From the NCBI RefSeq assembly GCF_000024785.1, contig NC_013441.1, positions 3,410,001-3,474,000 on the forward strand: a stretch of DNA of 64,000 bases. The letters run 5' to 3'. The first letter of the stretch is position 1. The number at the start of each line of letters is the position of its first letter. A program made the translations under genes and the position numbers. Positions 58,022 through 64,000 of the stretch are shown piece after piece. The notes under the pieces were generated by a model, which ran no database searches, was not told the origin of the DNA, and saw only the letters and a list, made by a program, of their open reading frames with translations. This DNA is from Gordonia bronchialis DSM 43247 (GTDB lineage Bacteria; Actinomycetota; Actinomycetes; Mycobacteriales; Mycobacteriaceae).

Positions 58022-59056
58022 TCAGCCGAAGATGACCCGGATCTCCTGGTACTGGTCCTGCGGCACCTGCTTGAGCTTGCCCACCGCCTCGTCGAAGGTG
58101 ATGCGGTTGATCTCGGTGCCGTGCAGGGCGACCATCTGACCCCAGCCACCCTCGGCCACCAGGTCGGCGACCGCCATGCCCATCCGGGTGGCGAGCACCC
58201 GATCCCACGCGGTCGGCACACCACCGCGCTGGATGTGTCCGAGAACGGTGGCGCGCGTCTCGATGCCGGTGCGCTCCTCGATCAGCGGGGCCAGCACCTC
58301 GCCGATCCCGCCGAGTCGCGGACGGTTGAACCCGTCGAGTCCCTTGACCGAGTACTCCTCTTTCATGTCCGGGAGTTTGAAGCCCTCGGCCACCACCACC
58401 ATCGGCGCACGACCGCGATTCCTGACGCTGGTGACCCACGCGCAGATCTGGTTGAGACTCTCCGGCTGCTCTGGGATGAGGATCGCGTGCGCACCGCCGG
58501 CGATACCCGAATGCAGGGCGATCCAGCCGGCGTGCCGTCCCATCACCTCGAGGACCATGCACCGCTTGTGCGAGTTGCCGGTGGTGCGCAACCGATCGAT
58601 GGCCTCGGTGGCGATCTCGACCGCGGTGTTGAACCCGAATGTGTAGTCGGTGGCGTCGATGTCGTTGTCGATGGTCTTGGGGACGCCGACGATGTTGATG
58701 CCGTCGCCGTGGAGCCGTTTGGCGGCTGACGCGGTGCCGTCTCCGCCGATGGCGATGACGCCGTCGATCTCGAGGTTCTTGAGCACCTTCTTGATGTTCT
58801 CCGGTCCACCGTCGGGCTCGGTGTACGGGCCGAAACGGCTGGTGCCGAGGATGGTGCCGCCCTGATTGGACAGACCGCGTACGTGGGTACGGTCCAGCTC
58901 CATGATGTCGCCGTAGACCAGGCCGTACCAGCCGTCCTTGAAACCCACGAACTCATGGCCGTAGACGGTCTCGCCTTTGAGTACCGCACCGCGGATCACC
59001 GCGTTCAGTCCGGGACAGTCGCCGCCGGACGTGAGAATGCCGAACCTCTTGGCCAT
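58022..59056 (-). CDS. pfkA: 6-phosphofructokinase
   Basis: A 344-residue glycolytic kinase. The N-terminus RFGILTSGGDCPGLNAVIRG and AIGGDGTASAAKRL form the nucleotide site. The residue after GGD is Gly, as in ATP-using enzymes, while VGVPKTIDNDI carries the Lys typical of group III enzymes, so ATP use is likely but diphosphate use cannot be fully excluded. The location between gatB and gatA matches Rv3010c. Confidence 0.95.
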   Translation of the reverse strand: MAKRFGILTSGGDCPGLNAVIRGAVLKGETVYGHEFVGFKDGWYGLVYGDIMELDRTHVRGLSNQGGTILGTSRFGPYTEPDGGPENIKKVLKNLEIDGVIAIGGDGTASAAKRLHGDGINIVGVPKTIDNDIDATDYTFGFNTAVEIATEAIDRLRTTGNSHKRCMVLEVMGRHAGWIALHSGIAGGAHAILIPEQPESLNQICAWVTSVRNRGRAPMVVVAEGFKLPDMKEEYSVKGLDGFNRPRLGGIGEVLAPLIEERTGIETRATVLGHIQRGGVPTAWDRVLATRMGMAVADLVAEGGWGQMVALHGTEINRITFDEAVGKLKQVPQDQYQEIRVIFG

Positions 59057-59168
59057 TGTGGTGAAACCCTCCTGCCGAGCGGACGCAACAGGTCCAATCT
59101 AGGCCATCCCCCGTGTTTAGGCCGGGTGGTTTCGACGCCCGCCGGTTGGCGAGGCGAACATCAACCGC

Positions 59169-59855
59169 TCACTTGAGTCCGTTTTCGTAGGCGAACACCA
59201 CGGCCTGCGCCCGATCGCGGAGACCGAGCTTCGCGAGGACGTTGCTCACATGGGTCTTCACCGTCTGCTCGGCGACGAACAACTCAGCGCCGATCTCCGC
59301 GTTGGACTTTCCCTCAGCCACCAGATCGAGCACCTCGCGCTCCCGGGGCGTCAGCGACGCGAGCGCCGGATTCGGCTTGCGCCGAGTACGTCTCGAGGTG
59401 ACCTCGGTGATCAGCCGACGCGTGATGGACGGCGCGAGCAACGCCTCGCCGGCGGCGACCACGCGCACCGCCCGCACCAGTTCGTCGGCGGGTGCGTCTT
59501 TGAGCATGAAGCCCGATGCCCCGATCCGGAGTGCCTCGTAGACGTAGTCGTCGATGTCGAAGGTGGTCAGCATCAACACCCTGGTGACCCCGGACGTATC
59601 GGAACCCGATGCGCCCGCACCGTTCCCGGGTCCCTGCACGCGTAACACCTGCTCGGCCGCCCACAGGCCGTCGCGTCGCGGCATGCGGACATCCATCAGC
59701 ACCACGTCGGGACGCGCCCGCGCGCACACCTCGACGGCCTCGGCGCCATCGGAGGCGTCGCCGAGTACCGAGATGTCGGGCTGAGCGGCGAGCAGCGCCG
59801 AAAACCCTTGGCGCACCATGGCCTGATCGTCGGCGATGACAACGGTGATCGGCAC
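59169..59855 (-). CDS. NarL/LuxR-family response regulator
   Basis: A 228-residue regulator. The receiver domain (ITVVIADDQAMVRQGFSALL) has the phospho-acceptor Asp in VVLMDVRMPRRDG and Lys in FMLKDAPADEL; the C-terminal LuxR helix-turn-helix reads LTPREREVLDLVAEGKSNAE. A Gly/Ala/Ser-rich insert of about 14 residues sits in the receiver between helix 3 and strand 4. It follows its sensor kinase gene by 45 bp; the two form a two-component system. Confidence 0.95.
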   Translation of the reverse strand: MPITVVIADDQAMVRQGFSALLAAQPDISVLGDASDGAEAVEVCARARPDVVLMDVRMPRRDGLWAAEQVLRVQGPGNGAGASGSDTSGVTRVLMLTTFDIDDYVYEALRIGASGFMLKDAPADELVRAVRVVAAGEALLAPSITRRLITEVTSRRTRRKPNPALASLTPREREVLDLVAEGKSNAEIGAELFVAEQTVKTHVSNVLAKLGLRDRAQAVVFAYENGLK

Positions 59856-59900
59856 GTCGGAAAGCCTATCGACCGACGGCGCCGGCCGCGCCTGCGGGCA

Positions 59901-61175
59901 TCAGAGTGGCCCTCGCACCGACGCCACCTCGACCTCGGTCACCTGTGTGCTCGGCGCCCGCGCCGGCAGCACCGCGGTCACCTGGAAACCGCCGGCCGTC
60001 CGGGGCACCGCGATCAGGTTGCCCCCGACCGCCCGCATCCGCTCGACCATGCCGGGGATGCCACTGCCGGGGCCGTTCAGCGTCACCACGTCGCGAACCG
60101 GCGCCTCGTTGACGACCGAAACCTCGACACGGTCGCCGACCTGATCGAGGCTCACCTCGATCGACGCCCCGGGCGCGTGCCGGGTGGCGTTGGCCAGTGA
60201 TTCCTGGACTACGCGGTACACCACGAGCGCCGACGCGTCGCCGACCCGGGCGTGATCGAGACGATCGGTCATCGTGACCTCCGCACCGGCCCGACGCGTC
60301 GCGGCCACCAGCGATTCGAGTTCCGCCAGACCGGGACTCGGCGCCGACGATGCCTCCGCGTCGAGCCGTAGCACGCCCAGCATCTGCCGTACCTCGTCGA
60401 GCGCGGAGCGGGCCGCGTCGGCGATCGCGTCGAATTCCTCGGCCACCGCACCGTCCACACCGTCGATGCGGTAGCGCGCGGTCTGCGCCATCACCACCAC
60501 CACCGACATCCGGTGCGCGACGATGTCGTGCAGATCGCGTGCGATGCGGGTGCGTTCGGTCAGTATGGCCTTCTGCGATTCGGCCAGTTCCGTCTCCTCG
60601 GTGCGCTGCGCGAGGAGACGCCGCGAGCGGACCAGGGCTCGCATCAGCGCCACGACGACAGCCATCACCGAGATACCGAAGACCCACCCCGCGCGGGCCT
60701 CGGGTGGTGCGACCGTGAACAGCACGACCGCGGTGGCCAGCCAGATCACCGGCAGCCAGCGCAACGGGCCACGCGCGAGAGCACAGAATGTCACCACCAG
60801 CAGGACGATCAGGTGCGGCACCCCGATGCCCCACGGCCAGTCGTTGGCCGCGGGAACCACCACGCCGATCACCTGCGCCGAGACAACCGACACCCCCCAC
60901 GCCTGCACCGGCGCCGCCCATGCAAAGGCAAGCGGCCACGCCGCGAACGCAGCCACCACGGGCAACGCGAAGGCCGGAAGATCGTGGGTCATCGGGAGCG
61001 TCGGCCAGGCAACCGAGTACATCACCAGCGCGACGAACAGGAAGAACCAGTTCCACCGCGACGAAAAGTATTGCCGCACTGCTGGATCACGCGCAGCCGG
61101 CAGGTCGGCAAGCAACTCACCCGCCCCGGACCCCGCGGCCCGCAGTAGGTGGCGTGTGCGTCGGAACATCGTCAT
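59901..61175 (-). CDS. sensor histidine kinase (NarL-partner type)
   Basis: A 424-residue membrane kinase with about five or six spans in residues 35-185 and almost no outer loops, so it may sense the membrane itself. The HisKA_3 phospho-acceptor is His in ERTRIARDLHDIVAHRMSVV; the ATP domain has VVQESLANATRHAPG and GSGIPGMVERMRAVGG. The start is taken at ATG 61175, with ATG 61169 as alternative. It is divergent from the phospholipase A2-like operon. Confidence 0.93.
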   Translation of the reverse strand: MTMFRRTRHLLRAAGSGAGELLADLPAARDPAVRQYFSSRWNWFFLFVALVMYSVAWPTLPMTHDLPAFALPVVAAFAAWPLAFAWAAPVQAWGVSVVSAQVIGVVVPAANDWPWGIGVPHLIVLLVVTFCALARGPLRWLPVIWLATAVVLFTVAPPEARAGWVFGISVMAVVVALMRALVRSRRLLAQRTEETELAESQKAILTERTRIARDLHDIVAHRMSVVVVMAQTARYRIDGVDGAVAEEFDAIADAARSALDEVRQMLGVLRLDAEASSAPSPGLAELESLVAATRRAGAEVTMTDRLDHARVGDASALVVYRVVQESLANATRHAPGASIEVSLDQVGDRVEVSVVNEAPVRDVVTLNGPGSGIPGMVERMRAVGGNLIAVPRTAGGFQVTAVLPARAPSTQVTEVEVASVRGPL

Positions 61176-61348
61176 CACCTCACATCTCACCCTAGTGACG
61201 GCACTCTGCTCGGTCCTCATACTTTCGGGGGAAATCGGGGTGACTCCCGGGTATCGCCGACGCCGGCCGGGTTCACCGGATCGCTGATGGGCATGTCGGT
61301 CCGGCGGGCGATCCGTGCGGGTGCCTGAGCTTTCTAGCGTCTCTGGGC

Positions 61349-62044
61349 ATGGTCACCCGAGAACGATTGAGAAGAACGATCTTTCCTGCCCTGTCTGACT
61401 CCACTGCTGCTGTCACCGTCGCACTGGCTGTCGCTGTCTCCCTCATCCTGTCCGGCGGGCCGGCGCGCGCGACGACGCCGTCGCTCGACTCGCCGACCGC
61501 GACAATGCGATACGACGCGGGACCGCAGGCGACCACACCCTACGGGGCGGTGATCGTCGCGCTGACCGGTCCCCGCCCGGCCGATGCCCGCGCGCTCCTG
61601 CCCGATTCGTTCCACCACGAGCTCGGCTACCGCCCGCCTGTCGTAGACGGTTATCCGGTCGACCCCACCGGCGACTGCTCGTCACCCGTCCCACTGCCGG
61701 ATCGCTTCACGATTCTTTGTGCCACACATGATTTCGGCTATGACGTCCTACGCGCCGCTGCGCACCAGGGGACACCACTGGGTCCGTGGGCGCGATTCGC
61801 CCTCGACCGCATGCTCATCGAGCGAATGCGCGCGAGTTGCAACGAGCCCGTCGGAACCTGTGTTGCCGCCGCCCAGACGGCGCGAATCGCGTTGGCGTGG
61901 AACAGCTGGCGACAACGTGGCGGCCCTCCGATCGCCGGCGAGGGCATCGGTGCCCTGATCTCGACGAGCGCCGAACGCGCCGTCGAGAGCGTCGGTGCCA
62001 CGGCGCAGAAATGGTGGACGACGATCGGCCGGGGCTTCCGGTGA
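61349..62044 (+). CDS. secreted prokaryotic phospholipase A2-like protein
   Basis: A 231-residue exported protein. A signal peptide spans about 1-41. The mature domain contains GDCSSPVPLPDRF and ILCATHDFGYDVLR, with His127-Asp128 next to Cys124, matching the His-Asp active-site helix of Streptomyces-type secreted phospholipase A2; four cysteines (110, 124, 164, 171) could form its two disulfides. The C-terminal 50 residues are extra. TAGCGT (61335-61340) lies 8 bases before the ATG. The stop overlaps the next start (TGATG). Confidence 0.78.
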   Translation: MVTRERLRRTIFPALSDSTAAVTVALAVAVSLILSGGPARATTPSLDSPTATMRYDAGPQATTPYGAVIVALTGPRPADARALLPDSFHHELGYRPPVVDGYPVDPTGDCSSPVPLPDRFTILCATHDFGYDVLRAAAHQGTPLGPWARFALDRMLIERMRASCNEPVGTCVAAAQTARIALAWNSWRQRGGPPIAGEGIGALISTSAERAVESVGATAQKWWTTIGRGFR

Positions 62045-63213
62045 TGCGGCAGATCCCCGTCCCGCATCCGGCGATCACCGTGTCGGCCGTTCTCGGGTAC
62101 CTCGTCGCACTGTTCCCGGGAACCCTGCCGCGCACCGCCGTGGTCAGCGGAGTGTTCACCACCGCGCTGGTGGTCATCGCGGCTGTCGTCGGATGTCTGG
62201 TGGTCGCGACAGGTCACCGTCGCGCCGGGTACGCCGCGCGGCTGCGGTGGGCGGGTGCGGGCGGCGTCGTCGTTCTCGCCGCCGTTGCGCTTGCGGGCCA
62301 CCGGCAGGTGACGTTGAGTGCGGATCTCGGGGTTCCGGCGCCCGGAATTGCTTGGTACGTGGCCGTTCTCGTCGTACCCGCGATGACGGCGACCGGTGTG
62401 GTTCGGATGCCGCGGATGGTCGGCGTCATCGCGGCTGCCGGCGCGCTCGCCCTCGGCCTGATCCCCGCCGGTGCCCATGCCACACCGAGCCGTCCCGGCG
62501 ATCAGCAGGTTCTGCTGGGTTCCCTCGGTCCGGCGGATTTCGACGCCGAGGCCCGCGATGTCGTCGCCCGTTGGGTCGAGTCAGGCGGAATGGGTCGACG
62601 GGCGGTGGTGATCGCGGTACCGACCGGCTCCGGATGGGTCGACACCTCGGCTGTGGGCGGCTTTCGCACGCGGTTCGGCGACGGCGTGACGATCCTGAGC
62701 CTGCCCTACAGTGACATGTCGTCGTGGCGGGCCTTCGTCTCCGACCGATCAGCCGCCGGCCGCTCCGCGGTGGCGCTGGCCGAGCAGCTGGCACGCGCAG
62801 TGGAACATCAAGCGCGCCAACACCGTCCACAGGTGTTTCTCTACGGCCAGAGCCTGGGCGCGATCGGCGCCGACGAGGCCCGCCGCCACCTCGAGACCCG
62901 ACATCGCGGCGTGCTCACCGGCACCGTCCTGGTCGCTCCGCCGGAGGGCAGCGTCGCCACGTCGTCGGCGACCCCGCGGTCGGTGGTGGTCAACCGGAGC
63001 GATCCCGTGACGCGCTGGTCATTACGGTCGATGTGGCGCGCGCCCTCGGAACCGGACGGAACGGTGCACACCGGTCGCCCGGCCACGAGCGCCCCCTGGG
63101 TGCCGTTACTGAGCTTCCTGCAGACCAGTGTCGACCTACTCGGCGCGCTCGACGGACCCGCCGGTACCGGACACCGTTACGGGAGCGATCAGGTGGCGAT
63201 CCCGGACGGGTGA
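62044..63213 (+). CDS. membrane-linked alpha/beta-hydrolase (Abhydrolase_9 type)
   Basis: A 389-residue protein. The first 145 residues hold about four membrane spans; the C-terminal half is a hydrolase domain with the nucleophile elbow VFLYGQSLGAIGADEAR, and a likely oxyanion region RRAVVIAVPTGSGWVD. The architecture fits the actinobacterial PF10081 family of uncharacterised membrane hydrolases. Start ATG 62044 overlaps the stop of the phospholipase A2-like gene by one base, so the two are translated together. The membrane lipid or cell-wall substrate is not known. Confidence 0.85.
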   Translation: MRQIPVPHPAITVSAVLGYLVALFPGTLPRTAVVSGVFTTALVVIAAVVGCLVVATGHRRAGYAARLRWAGAGGVVVLAAVALAGHRQVTLSADLGVPAPGIAWYVAVLVVPAMTATGVVRMPRMVGVIAAAGALALGLIPAGAHATPSRPGDQQVLLGSLGPADFDAEARDVVARWVESGGMGRRAVVIAVPTGSGWVDTSAVGGFRTRFGDGVTILSLPYSDMSSWRAFVSDRSAAGRSAVALAEQLARAVEHQARQHRPQVFLYGQSLGAIGADEARRHLETRHRGVLTGTVLVAPPEGSVATSSATPRSVVVNRSDPVTRWSLRSMWRAPSEPDGTVHTGRPATSAPWVPLLSFLQTSVDLLGALDGPAGTGHRYGSDQVAIPDG

Positions 63214-63220
63214 TCGCAGG

Positions 63221-64000
63221 TCAGCCGATCGGGCCGCGCGCCGCCTCGTAGGATGCGCCGATCCGGTAGAGCCGATCATCGGCGAGGGCGGGCGCCATGA
63301 TCTGCAGCCCCACCGGCTGTCCGTCATCGGCCGAGAGACCCGACGGGACCGACATGGCGCCGATCCCGGCCAGGTTGACCGGCAGGGTGCACAGGTCGAA
63401 CAGGTACATGGCGAGCGGGTCATCGACCTTCTCCCCCAACGGGAATGCCGTGGTGGGGGTGGTCGGCGAGACCAGTACGTCGACCTTCTCGAAGGCGGCG
63501 GTGAAGTCGCGGGAGATCAGCGTACGCACCTTCTGTGCCTGGCCGTAGTACGCGTCGTAGTAACCCGAGGACAACGCGTAGGTGCCGATCATGATGCGGC
63601 GCTTGACTTCTGGGCCGAATCCCTGGTCGCGGGTCATCGCCATGACCTCTTCGGCGCTGTGGTGGCCGTCGTCGCCGACGCGCAACCCGTAGCGCATGGC
63701 GTCGAAGCGCGCGAGGTTACTCGACACCTCCGACGGCAGGATCAGGTAGTAGGCGCCCAGCGCGTAGGTGAAGTGCGGGCAGCTGACCTCGATCACCTCG
63801 GCGCCGCGATCGGTGAGTACCTGCACCGCGTTGCGGAAGGATTCCAGCACACCGGGCTGATATCCCTCGCCCTGGAGTTCGGTGACCACGCCGATGCGGA
63901 CCCCGGTGAGATCCTGTTCGGCCCCGGCGCGCGCGGCCGCCACGACGTCGGGCACAGGGGTGTCGATGGAGGTGGAGTCGCGGGCGTCGTGTCCGGCGAT
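63221..64000 (-). CDS. gatA: Glu-tRNA(Gln) amidotransferase subunit A, 5' end cut by window edge
   Basis: The C-terminal 259 residues of GatA, the amidase subunit that frees ammonia from glutamine. The frame is open to the window edge (the last visible codons give [16 protein letters not shown], just after the catalytic Ser region). Downstream are [35 protein letters not shown] and [15 protein letters not shown], all typical. The catalytic Ser-Ser-Lys triad lies beyond the edge. It is convergent with the hydrolase operon, 7 bp apart. Confidence 0.95.
   Translation of the reverse strand: MAGHDARDSTSIDTPVPDVVAAARAGAEQDLTGVRIGVVTELQGEGYQPGVLESFRNAVQVLTDRGAEVIEVSCPHFTYALGAYYLILPSEVSSNLARFDAMRYGLRVGDDGHHSAEEVMAMTRDQGFGPEVKRRIMIGTYALSSGYYDAYYGQAQKVRTLISRDFTAAFEKVDVLVSPTTPTTAFPLGEKVDDPLAMYLFDLCTLPVNLAGIGAMSVPSGLSADDGQPVGLQIMAPALADDRLYRIGASYEAARGPIG

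Overview
The window is high-GC chromosomal DNA from an actinobacterium of the order Mycobacteriales. The gene content and order fit Gordonia or a close relative; the genus is my inference. From memory of the M. tuberculosis gene order, the window joins two conserved blocks: about 1-15.9 kb resembles Rv2410c-Rv2427c and about 17.2-64 kb resembles Rv2973c-Rv3011c. I see no phage, transposon, integrase or CRISPR array. Both edges cut genes: an alpha-E protein on the left and gatA on the right.

Layout. 1-4 kb: alpha-E protein and circularly permuted ATP-grasp protein (a pair of unknown substrate), then a sulfotransferase-like protein. 4-9.6 kb: rpsT, holA, a secreted MPT63-like protein behind an unusual 12-bp-phased operator-like element, comEC/comEA and a DegV protein. 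9.6-15.9 kb: two translationally coupled chains, nadD-rsfS-gpgP-octT (NAD, ribosome silencing, methylglucose lipopolysaccharide precursors) and proA-MoxR ATPase-VWA protein. 16-17.2 kb: the junction between the blocks, holding a tiny membrane protein and a membrane-anchored HNH nuclease. 17.2-28 kb: recG, a FakA-like DAK2 protein, rpmB, enoyl-CoA hydratase, ung, gamma carbonic anhydrase, thiL, a stand-alone Lrp-type effector domain, a DUF3515 protein, gpsA and fbiD. 28-32 kb: ppk1, mutT1, hupB. 32-45 kb: leuC-leuD with a divergent IclR regulator, tRNA-Glu and tRNA-Gln beside gltX, catabolic hydrolases with a divergent MFS transporter, a GntR/DUF1648 pair, leuB and serA. 45-57.5 kb: secreted serine protease, ilvB-ilvN-ilvC with a complete leader-peptide attenuator, PH-domain antigen gene cfp6, ilvD, DoxX protein, lppZ, gatB. 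57.6-64 kb: PspC protein, pfkA, a NarL-type two-component system divergent from a phospholipase A2-like/alpha-beta hydrolase operon, and gatA.

How the genes work together. Branched-chain amino acid synthesis dominates the second half: ilvB, ilvN, ilvC, ilvD, leuC, leuD and leuB are all here, with an attenuator in front of ilvBN and a probable LeuCD regulator. gltX, tRNA-Gln, tRNA-Glu, gatB and gatA fit the indirect route in which Glu-tRNA(Gln) is amidated by GatCAB. DegV plus the DAK2 protein could form a fatty-acid kinase pair.

The most interesting signals are regulatory: the ilvBN attenuator, a leaderless GntR gene whose -35 and spacer lie inside an inverted repeat, a three-copy TCGATCGA array, seven degenerate 21-bp repeats, and at least ten genes with a TANNNT box placed so that transcription should begin at or within about 2 nt of the start codon. 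No single wholly new biological system is evident. The least understood gene sets are the alpha-E/ATP-grasp pair and the phospholipase A2-like operon facing a two-component system.
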